From Limnephilus marmoratus (Eukaryota > Arthropoda > Insecta > Trichoptera > Limnephilidae), in contig OU862917.1 in NCBI GenBank assembly GCA_917880885.1, positions 28,074,104-28,138,103 of the forward strand: DNA of 64,000 nucleotides, written 5' to 3'. The translations under genes and the position numbers were made by a program. Below, in pieces: positions 1-11,290 of the stretch. The stretch's first letter is position 1, and each line of letters begins with the position of its first letter. A model generated the notes under the pieces. The model did not search any database. It saw only the letters and a list, made by a program, of their open reading frames with translations, and was not told the origin of the DNA.

Positions 1-2500
1 GGCATCCTTGAAAGGGTTATTTAGTTTATACAAGAAATGTTTGGTTTATATGTTTCATATTTAAATTGAATTGGCGGGTCACTCACGGCTTTGTTATAAC
101 TTACCTATATTAGGGATTTTAAAGGTTATACAGAACTTTGTTTGGGCAGCGAATTTTGTTTATTGTTCTAAAATATGGAAAACTTTCATAACATTATTCT
201 TTCGTTCCAAATACAACATGAGTGGTTGAGTTCGTAATTATTATAAATTATTCTTCCGGTTTTATTTATTTAATATACGTTACTCAATTGAATAGTTTTC
301 GGTATTACCTTGCATCTCATTGTTACATACCTCTTTTGGGATTTTAAATGTTATAATGGAAATGTTGGTTTATGCTTTCATTCTTCTTTTGAGTATAATT
401 TTACATATCAAACGTCATAGCAATTGGTTTGAAACTTCGCTTACAACTTCGTAATTTTGGTTTTTCGTCGGATTACACAGATATCTCACATTCTCATCGC
501 TTTACTACTTTTTTCATTGTTCTACGTTTTTCAATATTACATTGCTTTACCTGAGATGACATTATGCTACCTTAAAAAAAAAAAATATTGCACTAAGTAG
601 GTACGTATGTTTTACATCATATTGTTTTACATTGCTTATATTGCATTATGTACTTTTCATTCATTATTACAAGGAATTATTCAGAACAATTTAGCTTCAC
701 GATGACAAACATAACTTTATTTTTTCAATAAATTTTATTTTAAGAAATTTAATAATAATAATATAATATTATTTTCTTCGTCATATGCTTTTGCATTATT
801 TGCACATCAACTATTAATGTTGAACATTTTGGAGTTTTTTTTTGGGTCTTGCAAAATGACTTTACCTTTGGTTACAATATGAGATACTTCGATATATGAT
901 ATCTCACGAAGGTATTTTGCAATTTAGGGATTATTTTTTTGTTATGGGGAAATTAATATTTCGTTTTGTTCGGCCTCATTGCGAAGTTTTTATTTCTCAC
1001 TCACACTTTCAGCGTTCAAATTTTGAACACGGGTTTGAACGTTGAACGAGTGTTTTGTGCTGTCTTGTTTTGTTTTGTCAGTTTTGTAGTTTGTTCAGGG
1101 GGTAATTGCGGCTTATTTTTTTCGGATTTTAACTTTTAAGCCTCGTCCTTAATCATGGTGGAAATTATTTCACTATTTTTTTATTCTTATCTTGCAGCGG
1201 GACGATATTAACGCGTGACATGTTAGTTTTCTAATCCTCTGAGTACGTCAGTTATTTGTTTTAGTGTTCCATGCTTTAGTTTAGGGCCTCTGAGTTCACA
1301 GCACAATTCTTTATGGGAATTGATCGTAGAGTTAGATGTAGGTAGCTTATCCTAGTCTTCTCAACCGCAGGAAGAGAGAGGAACCCTTGGCGTAGATGTA
1401 TTTCCTATGATGAGGGTAGGTCTCTTGTCCTCCGCAAATAAGATATGTATTTTGAAGTATATAACGTTATGTTATGTGTGGGTATTTTCCTTTTCTTTTT
1501 CCATCTCAATATGAGGTTTTTAATGGATATTGTGAGGAAAATCATATAGTTGAAGCTTTATGACGAGTTACGTTTTCGATAATTTTCATTCACTGTTCAT
1601 ATTTTAAAGGAAGTAATTCCGTTATCTTTAGATAGAGGATTTGTGTGAAATATTGAACATTTTCGGGGTTCGATTTTAAATTTATGTGTGTTGATCGAAT
1701 AAAAATTTACATATTAATATAACATATTAATTTTGAATCGGGTTTAAGTGTAATTTAATTATAATTATTTTGGGGGATATAAATTCTCAACAATTGTTGA
1801 AATCTTGGAAATTTCTTTTAGCAAATTAATAGCAAAAAAAAAAAATTTTTTTTTGGAACCGTTCTAGGTTTATCATAAATGGTTAATTGGGGTGGTTTTC
1901 TGGTATATGTTTTGTGTTTAGGATACGTGTTCCTTCCTTGTGCAATTCTCCTCTTAGTCAGGGAAATTGCATGATGAATCCTTCAAAAATAATTTGTTTG
2001 GTTCTTCCTTCAGATTTGAAACAAACATTTTTTCCTTTATGTTCATATGGAAAGTAACTTGAACTTTGGGATTTACCCAGTATATAAATTATTGTGTTTA
2101 TTCACATTTTTTTTAGCAGCATAGTGCATTTATTGTTTACTTAAATTTTGCTCACTCATATGTGATCGACTACAACTTTATCTTATCATTATCATATGAA
2201 TATGATTTGCCATTTATTTAATTTCATTAATATTACTTCAGCAGATTTGGACTTTTGTCTTGGAAATTTTATGACATGACTGTTTGATACAGTTTTCAAA
2301 TATTTTAACTTCAATAAACTCATATGCTTTTGCTTTGGAATCAATATAATATTGGGTTTTCAATACCCTAATTTTGACAAATGATTTTAAGTTTGTTTTT
2401 TTTATGATTTATTTGATATAATGAGGTCTTTAGTCGTGGATTTTTTTTTTTTATCATATTGCTGTTTTAAACAGTTTTCAAATATTTCAAATTTATTATA
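1..2500. other. AT-rich DNA, no gene recognised
   Basis: There is no long open reading frame, RNA gene or clear repeat boundary here. The stretch is AT-rich with several homopolymer runs, for example A runs near 575 and T runs near 1845. It forms the left flank of the pogo-like transposon. Confidence 0.5.
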
Positions 2501-2502
2501 TA

Positions 2503-2527
2503 GGGTAAACCACCCAATTATTGGCAC
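2503..2527 (+). repeat. Left terminal inverted repeat of the pogo-like element
   Basis: This 25-bp repeat matches the reverse complement of 8765-8789 with one difference (T versus C at the 17th base). It ends in TTGGCAC, a motif that recurs many times inside the element ends. TA precedes it at 2501-2502. Confidence 0.88.
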
Positions 2528-3037
2528 TTTAAGCAGCTACTTCACAAAACCGGTAAAATTTGCATGTAAAAATATGTTTTAACAAAGAGAAAAGCATTAT
2601 ATTGGTCTTCTAATCTCTGCAGAATATTATAAAGTACTTATCATTAATAAATTATATCGTTTTCTTCAATAAAGTGTAACTTTTAAAAAAATACCTCAAA
2701 TACCAGTTGCTGGCATAGCCAAACCTTTCATTGGCAGTGATTATTACCTATTATTGTCACTGTTCTCCCGAGACTGAAAAATAGCTGCTAGGTCTTATGT
2801 AGGGGTTTTAAAATGTATTATACATCGTCTATGTACCTATTTTAAGATAATTCATAATAGAAATAAACAAAATAAAATCCTTTGTTAAGAAAAGTAACAT
2901 TTATTTGTATAGGAACATACCATATCAGTTGAAACGCTTATAGTTAAATAAACTTTCCATAAAGTATTAAAACAAAACCAAAAAAGCCTTCTACCTAGGC
3001 TTGAACAAAAAATAGAACAATTTTAGCTTAAGACTAT

Positions 3038-5660
3038 TTAACTCCTTGAGGTACGAACTTTTTTTTCTTATTTTTTACTTTTTTTTTTTTTTTAATCAAT
3101 TGATGTAACTTATAATAACGAGGAAAAAATATTTAAAAAAAAATTGGACTGAAGGCTTTTCAGGAATGAGGTGGTCAAAATTTTATACCACAGTACACAT
3201 GGGAAAAAAATATTAGGTTCAAATCAAAAGTTTATTAGAAATAAAAAAAGGCCATTTTATATGACTAATTGTGGAAATTTTCAAAACAGTTTTTATCTTT
3301 TTTTACGCAAAGGGGTACTTTGCAAACACAACATATCCAGTTGGAACGTATGGGCCTGTCTTTTGTACTACAATTCGCACAACGACGTGAAGTAGTATGT
3401 TCTGGCCGGTGGGCGCTATTTTTCAGACGTATTTCAGGGTCCACGTAAGGCTTATGTCTCTTAATTTCCACCACCTCCGATGTGGACCCACGCTTTTTGG
3501 TGCATTTCAGCTCCTCTTCAGCCAAAAGTCCTCTGTAAACTTGCGTCCTGAAATCTTTGAGCCTCAATGGATTGTCTTTGTCAGCCTTACCCAACTTGCA
3601 GAGCTCTGTGTAAACAATGTAAGAATTTACAATTGTTGCATCTAAAAAGTGGAAAAATAAACGATGCCACCATTTTTTAGACTTTCTGTTTATCGAGTAA
3701 ACCGCCTTCTTTTGATCAAACTTGTCCACATAATTCATGCAGTTGTTATAATTATTTAGAGCCAACGGACATGGCACCCTTGTGATCTCACCAGTTTTCT
3801 CCTTACGGTTGACATGCATGGCATCCTTTGGGTTGTGAAAGTTTGAAAGGAGGTGTACAGCTCTTCTATCTCTCCATTTTATCATGGAAATTCCTGTATC
3901 ACTCACGTACCAGTCATATTCACCTCTTTTTAGGTTTTTATCATCCTTCATCTTAGGCAAATATTTTCTGGTTGATTGGACAGTTCCACATGAGCGAATA
4001 TTCATATCTTTCAGCTGTTTTTGTAGGGGGTAGCAATTAAAATAATTATCAAAGTAAACTGTGTAGTTACGACCTTGAATAGATTGACAAAAATTTAAGA
4101 CAACTCTTGGCCCTAAGTTAGACTCAGCGTAGTCACCCATTTTTCCTGTGTATATTTCAAATTTTAAGTTGTATCCATTTTCTGCACACATCATCCAGAT
4201 CTTATAGCCTCTTTTAATGGGTTTTTTGGGCATGTATTGCTTCAATGTGCTGCGGCCTTTAAATTTGACCATGCTCTCGTCAATTGCCAAAGTAGGTGAT
4301 GGCTTTGAATTTCGATCAAAGGTGTCTGACAAGCAGTTCAACAAAGGCCTTATTTTATATAATTTATCGAAATTAAGTTGACCTCTAGCAGGCATCAATG
4401 AATTGTCGTTGAGATGAAGGTTTGACAATAGCCAGCTAAACCTATGGACTGTCATAAATCTTGAAATATAGGGGTCGTGTAAATCAGGGGACGATGACCA
4501 ATAGTCTCTATAACTGGGGGATTTTTTAATTCCCATTACTAAATTTAGTGCAATGATTTTTTTAATTTCCTGAACGGTTGTGGGTTGGTGATTTTTCCCG
4601 ACTTGTTGTGCGTATAGATTGGTCTGGAAGCAGATATTTTCAATCAAACTAGGAGTCCAAAATTTCAGAAAAATTTCCAAAGGTGTGGGATTTTCCATCG
4701 TAAGAAAGTCATTATGTAGTCCTGTTTCTTCACGGAATTCACCAGGGAGGGCGGTATTGAACGTACGGCTCCATTTAGGCACGACTATAATCGCAGGTAT
4801 GACAGGTGTAGATGCAGTTGTGCCTGGAACAGCAGCGGTGGATGACAAAACGGACATTGAGATATTAGGACTATACTGGGCAGATGGAGAAGACGATACT
4901 GGTCGGTTACGCGTACGCGAAAGATGAACATCAAAAGTAGATGGTGATTGTGAACCAGAAGGGCTGGATGTGCCTGCTATAGGGTGATCGAGTGTGGTAG
5001 ATGAAGAAGACGCCGGGATTTGATTCCTCACACAAGATAGAGGCAGTTCATCATCATCATCGTCCGAAGAGGCGCTAACTGTGACATTTGCTAGATGCTC
5101 CTCCTGTAGATCCTATTCCTTATTGTCTGAGCACCCATAACAACTGTCATCATCAGAAGGTATCTCTTCTAAAAGTATTCCTGCGATTTCTTCTTGGCGA
5201 AGACCTTTCTTCGGCATGGTGTATCTGTAAAATTATAAAATCAGAATAACCATGATGTAAGACTAAAAAAATTACCTCAAGTACGGTGGTCGAAAAGCAA
5301 AACCACCAAAAAATTTTGATTTTACAAAAAAATACTATATTTATAGACATTTATTATTGATAATTCAACAAATGAAATACAAGGGCACTAGAATTCATAA
5401 GAAATGGACAAAAATTCGAAATACATACCGTTATATTTCACTTTAAAGTCGGAGATCACAAAAAACCACAATTCGCTGGCAATTGTCAAACACATAACCA
5501 AACCGTGCAAAGCCACCTATTATCGCTATTGGAAACTAAATAGTAGAGAATCTATGTCTCACATGGCATTTAAAAAACTTGTCAATAGATGGCCGTTTTA
5601 GCATAATTATTTATTTTCAAGGTGGCCGAATTTTGAAACCACAGTACTTCAAAGAGTTAA
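3038..5660 (-). mobile_element. piggyBac element with TTAA target duplication
   Basis: TTAA flanks the element at 3038-3041 and 5657-5660, the hallmark of piggyBac integration. Just inside are imperfect inverted repeats of about 13 bp: CTCCTTGAGGTAC on the left, and CTCTTTGAAGTAC as the reverse complement on the right. The length of about 2.6 kb and the single minus-strand transposase fit the family. It sits between the stop codon of the pogo transposase and the pogo left end, so it did not break the host element's coding sequence. The insertion must postdate the pogo copy. Confidence 0.9.
3265..5217 (-). pseudogene. piggyBac transposase with one in-frame stop codon
   Basis: The 588-residue open segment (5031 down to 3265) holds the piggyBac transposase core. 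The family DDD catalytic residues are visible as D251 (AIDESMVKFKGR), D328 (VYFDNYF) and D436/D439 (NYVDKFDQ). A cysteine-rich C-terminal finger follows at about residues 551-582 (CANC...CCVC...C). No ATG opens the 588-residue segment; it begins at a GTG. Reading upstream in the same frame reaches a good ATG at 5217 (MPKKGLRQEE), followed by an acidic, serine-rich N-terminus typical of these proteins. That reading is broken by one TAG at 5113-5115. The full frame would be about 650 codons, slightly longer than the roughly 594-residue type protein. Apart from that stop I see no frameshift. An internal start is possible but would lose the acidic N-terminus. Confidence 0.85.
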
Positions 5661-5732
5661 CTTCCTTAGTTATATTTATTTAAATCACAGAGGCTCTAAT
5701 TGATTAAGATCATAAGTAATTCTTAAGTCACG

Positions 5733-8123
5733 TTAGTCATCTGAATCCTCAATCAACATTGTTTCTATCTCAGCAGCACTGTAATTTTTGCTAGTACTTG
5801 CTTTTTGATTTTCTTTGTTATTATTTTTAAGTACAGCTTCCAATTTGCCATTGTCAAGTTTATAGAAATCTTCCGAAAACAAAATTTTAGACACGTTGTC
5901 TTTGGCTTTAGTTTGTTTTTTGTTTTTCTTTACCATTTGTTTCTCTTTTTCCAATTTCTTTTGTTCTCTTTCTTCTTTTCTCTTTTTAACACCTTCTGCT
6001 TTCTCTTCTTTAATTTTAATTTTTTCATTTTCCTGAGCTTTCCATTCGGCAGATGTTAGTACAAAAGGCGTCTTCTTGGTATTTTTTATCCCTTTTCTTT
6101 GTGGCGTTTTAGGAAGTATCAAAATATCTTGTAATTTTAATATAGTATTATCTTCCTTAACCAGTGCTACTTTCAGTTGCATAAAATTATTTTGATCTGC
6201 ACCTATTTTGACATCTCCAGTTACTCTGATAGACGGTTTTTGGGGAGTTGAATATATTGATGATTGCTGCTGACTGCTAACGGACGCTTCGTAGATAGAT
6301 GTTTGTTGAACAAATGTTTGTTGTGTGGATGGTTGTTTGTTGCTTGGTACGTAAGTAAATGATGGCTGTAAGATCGAAGCATGCTGTAAGGAAGTAGAGG
6401 CTTTTTGGGAGGATACTTGCTCTATGGATTTTGGCTGATTGAATGCTTGTTGAGTGGGTGAAAGATGATTGTGTGGTTGTTGGCTAACTGTTTCTGGAAT
6501 AGGTTCTTGTAGGGTTGATGTATCTTCTATAAAATAATTTAATTCAGAGCATTGGACTATTTCCTCAACAACAACATCTTGTGAAACAAAATCGAAACTT
6601 TGCTCAGCAACATTTTTGTTTGGAGAGTTATTGATAATTATCTTCATATTTTCAATATCAAAATTCCCTATATTGTTATTCTGACGCTCTGTGTCTAATC
6701 TTGAGCTATTCTGCAAATCATTTTGAGACGTGGTAAAGAAATTCCAGATTTTCAATAAACACTCACTTGTCTCCTCTGGCCTCAATTCTCTTTTATCAAT
6801 TTTATGTATTGTACTTTCTCCCAACAACTTCATAAAGTCATCTTTGGTGAGCACCCGATTGTCTGTTACATACTTGGGTTGCGCTATGGTAATGTTATTT
6901 TTATTTGAAGTTCCTAGGCACTTGGAATAGTCCACTGCATCTTCATTAAAAGGAAAAAGTCCAGTTGCTCTAAAACCATTTATAATTGTTGACGGGTTAA
7001 GACTTTTTTCTATAGTATCTTTAAGTAATGGCACAAATTGAGTTTTCGTTAACGCTTGAGATGGATTATTTCTTCGCCATTCTAGGACAGTTTTCTGCCA
7101 TTGTGTTTTTAATGGTTTAAATGCGGCGACGTCTGCAGGTTGAAGGAGCCTAGTGCAGTTAGGATATAACGCTATGAGAATTATACCTAAATTAGTACAT
7201 AATTCACTGGTAGCATACGTCAAGTGCGATTTGTGGCCATCTACAAAAAGAACTACAGGGAATTGTGTGCCAGTTTTTACGAGGTGAGGATGTAAAACGT
7301 TTTTGATATACTCAAAAAATACATCAGAATTCATCCATCCGTTGTCACTTAAGCCCACGCCCCAATCTTCAGGAATCTTAGAAGTTATCTCGCCAGGTAA
7401 TCTTTTATATGGAAAAATTACCATTGGCGGAGTAACTTGACCATCTGCACCAAAAGTAAACATGACGGTTAGTGAAGTTTTGGCTTGGGCGTGGTCAATT
7501 TCGTAAACGTTTTTTTCTCCCTTAGAGCTTAAAACAATACCTGTTTTTGGACATAGAACAAAATTCGTTTCATCGCCATTGAATACTCTTGATGGGTCTG
7601 CTAAGATGTTATAGTATCTATTTTCAGTCATGTAAATCCTTATTTGTTCAAACCAGCCTCTTACATCAGATGCAGAGACCGTGGAGCTGGCAGCTGTTAC
7701 GGCTTCTGGTGTTCGAAATGTAACTGTTGGATGTCTAGCTAAAAACAATTTAAACCACTTCTCACCATTCTTAAAACTGCTGGCTCTCCCCGATTTATTG
7801 ATAAAGTCTGAAACACTCTTTATCAAATCTTCTTTCCTCTTCGGAAACCCTTTTTTGCTACTGATTTTTATCCAGTCAACAAAAAGCTGTTCTTCTTCGT
7901 CAGTTAAAATTGTGGACGGACCGGGCTTAGAGCGATGATCAGGATGTTTCAATCTGAATTGTATAGTAGACCGTGGTACGCTGAAGGTTTTTGCAGCAAG
8001 TTTTTTGCTCATGCCTTTTGATATTTCGTGGAGAGCTTTTTGTAGGTTCTCTTCTGTATAAATTTTCCGTTTAAAACATTTTTTACTATTTTTTTCTCTA
8101 GACTTCTTCTGACTAGGCTTCAT
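5733..8123 (-). CDS. pogo/Tigger-like transposase, uninterrupted (796 aa)
   Basis: This DDE transposase cuts and pastes the surrounding element. Residues 18-62 form a Psq/CENP-B-type helix-turn-helix (SKKLAAKTFSVPRSTIQ), followed by a second DNA-binding region to about residue 135. The DDE_1 catalytic domain spans about 150-350, with D184 (FNGDETNF), D295 (LFVDGHKSH) and D331 (LLQPADVAAFKPLK). The last two are 35 residues apart, the spacing seen in pogo-type enzymes. Beyond about residue 430 the protein continues for over 350 residues: a Q/S/T-rich low-complexity stretch (about 540-650), then a Lys/Glu-rich segment (about 705-755) that looks like a nuclear signal or coiled coil, and an acidic end. 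It lies in the minus orientation between two near-identical inverted repeats. The ATG at 8123 is the first in frame. No stop or frameshift breaks it, so it may be functional. Confidence 0.9.
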   Translation of the reverse strand: MKPSQKKSREKNSKKCFKRKIYTEENLQKALHEISKGMSKKLAAKTFSVPRSTIQFRLKHPDHRSKPGPSTILTDEEEQLFVDWIKISSKKGFPKRKEDLIKSVSDFINKSGRASSFKNGEKWFKLFLARHPTVTFRTPEAVTAASSTVSASDVRGWFEQIRIYMTENRYYNILADPSRVFNGDETNFVLCPKTGIVLSSKGEKNVYEIDHAQAKTSLTVMFTFGADGQVTPPMVIFPYKRLPGEITSKIPEDWGVGLSDNGWMNSDVFFEYIKNVLHPHLVKTGTQFPVVLFVDGHKSHLTYATSELCTNLGIILIALYPNCTRLLQPADVAAFKPLKTQWQKTVLEWRRNNPSQALTKTQFVPLLKDTIEKSLNPSTIINGFRATGLFPFNEDAVDYSKCLGTSNKNNITIAQPKYVTDNRVLTKDDFMKLLGESTIHKIDKRELRPEETSECLLKIWNFFTTSQNDLQNSSRLDTERQNNNIGNFDIENMKIIINNSPNKNVAEQSFDFVSQDVVVEEIVQCSELNYFIEDTSTLQEPIPETVSQQPHNHLSPTQQAFNQPKSIEQVSSQKASTSLQHASILQPSFTYVPSNKQPSTQQTFVQQTSIYEASVSSQQQSSIYSTPQKPSIRVTGDVKIGADQNNFMQLKVALVKEDNTILKLQDILILPKTPQRKGIKNTKKTPFVLTSAEWKAQENEKIKIKEEKAEGVKKRKEEREQKKLEKEKQMVKKNKKQTKAKDNVSKILFSEDFYKLDNGKLEAVLKNNNKENQKASTSKNYSAAEIETMLIEDSDD

Positions 8124-8200
8124 TTTGAAAGTGGCTGAAAAGACAATATTTTTATTGGCACGTTTTTACCCAATGTTTGACACCCGTGCCAATAAATGGA

Positions 8201-8209
8201 TTTTATATA
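8201..8209 (-). promoter_or_regulatory. Candidate TATA box of the pogo transposase
   Basis: On the minus strand this reads TATATAAAA, about 80 bp upstream of the transposase ATG. It is bracketed by two copies of the subterminal TTGGCA/TGCCAA motif (8186-8193 and 8211-8216). If those motifs bind transposase, this placement would allow self-repression. The call rests on sequence and position only. Confidence 0.35.
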
Positions 8210-8764
8210 ATTGGCAGTGGGCCAACTTTTGGATTGGTGTGTCCAAAAGGTTAGAAAATATTTTCAATGCAATTTAAACTCAATTTTGAGACAAACAAGG
8301 CATAATTTTTAATAAACTCAAATTATTTTAAATACCCTTTTATTGGCATGTGTGCCAATAAAATGGATAAACCGATTTTAGGCATACCAAATGTTGGCAC
8401 CCCACAAATAACTAAAAGTTGGCGGTTAAATTATAAAATAATGTTTTAAAAAGGCAGTTAATATATTCAATAATAAGACAAAATGATTAGGTATAAGAAA
8501 AACAAAATAGATTTGCAATTTTTAAAAGATTATGATAGCTCTTACCTTAGTAAAAAACGAATATTTTGATTGTTTTTGTCGCACAGGTCCCGGCTTGTCA
8601 AACAGATGGTAAATGCGCCGCCATGTTTGAAAAAAATTAAAACGTGTGTTGCCAGTTGAGTAATAAATGATACTACTTTTTAATTTCTACTAAAAAATAT
8701 AAGATCTGGCTACAAAAAATCTTAATTTTCTTAAAAAACTAGAGCATGCCAATAAATTGGTAGA

Positions 8765-8789
8765 GTGCCAATGATTGGGTGGTTTACCC
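8765..8789 (-). repeat. Right terminal inverted repeat of the pogo-like element
   Basis: This is the partner of the repeat at 2503-2527, with one mismatch over 25 bp, followed by TA at 8790-8791. The 640 bp inside it (8124-8764) carries at least seven further TTGGCA/TGCCAA motifs in both orientations. Confidence 0.88.
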
Positions 8790-9999
8790 TACATATTTGT
8801 TTGAAATCAAAACATTATTCGGTTTTCAATACCTAAAATTTGACTAATGATTATAATAATTCAATAAATTCTAATTTAATTGATTTAAAAAAAAAAAAAA
8901 AAAAAAAACTTTGATAATTTCTCTCGCAATTTCGGAATAGGCCACTTGCATGGACTTCATAACGACTTGGAAAAAATCGTGTGGATAGAGTTTTTTACTA
9001 AGATTACGAAAATGTTAGTAAAAAGTTATAGAAATGTACATTTATTTTTATTTTTAAATAAATAAATCCATTATTTGGGCTCGTGACGTCACTACATGAA
9101 AATGTCCCGTCGCCGAAAATGTTCCTATTAATTTTATAAAATTCCACACTGATTTATTTTTTTATATGGCATCACTTTGATTTCAGGCGAATTTTTGAAT
9201 TCGTTCACTAGATTTATTGTTTGTTCTCTGCGAACTTATCATTCGGTTTGATTTTTTGACAGATGTTCTGAAGAGAACCCCGTACAATTAATGGCTACGG
9301 GGTTCTCTTCAGAACGTGAAGAGGATGTCGGTACATGTTTTAGAGGTATAATGATTATGGTGCTGATTTTAACAAAATAAAATTTTATAATATTCTTATT
9401 ATTATTACAATTTACAAGTTCAAGTATATTACATTGAATTTAGTAATTTAGACGCTGTACATTATAATGATTCATGATCAATAAGATGGATCAAGGAAAA
9501 AAATATTTATGAGATATAATATTTTTGGTATGCCTCGTTATTCTCCTGTGCCATTCGTGTGGAAAACGTTCTTTTTTTTTAAAATGATTTTCGGCTATGT
9601 AATTATCGTTTTTTCACACCTATAAAATTATGTCCCGTCTTTCCGGTTTATAAAAAATGGTATGATTTTTCGTATTGAAATTTTCAAAAAATCCCCAGGG
9701 TTTCAAAAATACGATTAAAAAAAAAAAAAAAATTCAGAATGTCTTAGAATATTTGCCTAAACCGGAAAAAAAATTAAAAAAATGTGATGCAAGTGGCCTA
9801 TTATCGTTATACTTTGTTTGTTATTAGAAATTTTTTCTTGCGGAATTATTTTGTGTGGATTTAATTGTAAAGAATGTTTACAAAGATTTATTGAGTCTTA
9901 TATTTATTATTCTTCGTGATATTTTATCTTTCTTCGCGGGTATACCATGATTTAGGAAGTTTTAGCTTTAGGGAACTTCAAGAAGATTTTCTACATTTG
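8790..9999. other. Non-coding, AT-rich; one perfect hairpin
   Basis: No gene is recognised. The stretch contains an A run (8887-8908) and a perfect 20-bp-stem hairpin at 9265-9315. The sequence around 9085-9120 carries a GTGACGTCAC palindrome, a CRE-like site that may be chance. Confidence 0.4.
9265..9315. repeat. Perfect hairpin, 20-bp stem and 11-nt loop
   Basis: The arm GTTCTGAAGAGAACCCCGTA (9265-9284) is repeated as its exact reverse complement at 9296-9315, with a loop of CAATTAATGGC. It has no tract of T residues to suggest a terminator and no obvious flanking element ends. Confidence 0.85.
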
Positions 10000-11290
10000 G
10001 ACTTCTGACGGACCATCACATCTGGACCACTACATCTGGCCTTCAACAACTTACACATTCAAGAAATCATCACATTTGAAGGACGTTCTTCTTCATGAAT
10101 ACTTTGGCCGTTCTTTCAAGCAGTCTTGGCTCCACTTGGCCTCATCATTTTGGACTTCACCTTATTATTATGGGACTACACCTCTACATTTGGCTCCCAC
10201 TTCAATCAGTGCAGTAGTAATATGCAGAAGTCTATTTGGAAGTTCTTACTGGATACAGTCTGCAGTTCTTCATCACCAAGAAGGAGGATTTTTCCCTTAG
10301 ATGTCTTAGAAGATACAAATAGAAGACAAAACATTGGACATCGTATTGCAGTTTCAGCAGTAACCTTCTCACAACTTCAAGCATCACCACACACTTGAGG
10401 GATCCTGTTCAGCTACCACTTTCATCTGCTTACTCTCTGATTTGGGAGTTCATTTCAATCCTTGGACTGGTCAAAACAGCTTCTTGGAGTCTTCTTCATA
10501 TCAGTCTGCAAGAAGTTTATTGGACATTTTCCACCCGTCTATGGAAATGTCAGAGGCATGATCAGCAGAATATCTTTCACTCATACTAAGCGCCAGGTGG
10601 CTTAAAAACAAAAAAAAATTCCTTTGGAATTTTTTTTTCTTCTTTGGCGGAGGGATAATGTAGCAGTTCCTACCTTATTGCTACGGAATTGCTTATTATC
10701 GTTGCACAGCATGGTATGCACGGACCTTAATCGCATGGTCCACGTGATGTCTCTAGAGTGAGTCTTGAAGCGTTCTACCGGGAGGATGGCTCCCACAACA
10801 CTGAAATCCAGGCACAAGGCCGCGTCAAGCAAGCATCAGGTTCTACGATCTACGTAACGTTGACAACAATTTATTATTATTAGTTTCATAATGGTTATCT
10901 GCTTAACTTTCAACCTTTCTCGTTGGGTTGTAAAATTTGCAATGAGATGGCGTCCACTCGTAGTTTAATTATCCGCACAGATACTAGAAACATTTAACTT
11001 CGTAATAATATTTAGTTAATTTAACAATAACTTCTACCTAAGGTTTTCTTCGAGCCTTAGCGGCCCTGGGCATATTTATAATATAATTTAATGATAGAGT
11101 CTCAAGCTTATTTTTATGTTTACTTGATTAATAAATTTATACATTTTCTGAGCTAGCATCTTTTATTTTCTTTGGGCATAATATTTACTCATGCTTTATA
11201 TTTCAGAGTACACATGAAATTCACTTATTCAAATAGGCACAATACTTTTAACGTTACAATTGTTATCGTTTATTATTAAAGCTGTTTTAT
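10000..11290 (+). other. Possible 3' part of an LTR retrotransposon (weak)
   Basis: A purine-rich stretch at about 10645-10656 (GGCGGAGGGATAA) is followed by TGTAGCAGTTCC, which is how a polypurine tract meets the start of an LTR. No second LTR copy, primer-binding site or recognisable gag/pol sequence is present. The 10000-10590 segment has only short frames of unknown type and is unusually free of repeats. I hold this as a weak suggestion. Confidence 0.2.

Larger units (their letters stand above)
2503..8789 (-). mobile_element. pogo/Tigger-like DNA transposon carrying a nested piggyBac
   Basis: The element has 25-bp terminal inverted repeats. The left one (2503-2527) begins GGGTAAACCACCCAAT, and the right one (8765-8789) is its reverse complement with one mismatch. 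A TA dinucleotide flanks each end (2501-2502 and 8790-8791), the duplication expected of Tc1/mariner/pogo elements. The single transposase gene lies on the minus strand (5733-8123). Without the piggyBac insertion (3042-5656 plus one TTAA) the element would be about 3.7 kb, normal for pogo/Tigger elements with a long transposase. Near-identical ends and an uninterrupted ORF suggest fairly recent activity; that is inference. Confidence 0.88.

Noticed and set aside
9080..9120. CRE-like GTGACGTCAC as a regulatory site
   Set aside because: A single palindromic 10-mer with no adjacent gene cannot support a regulatory call.
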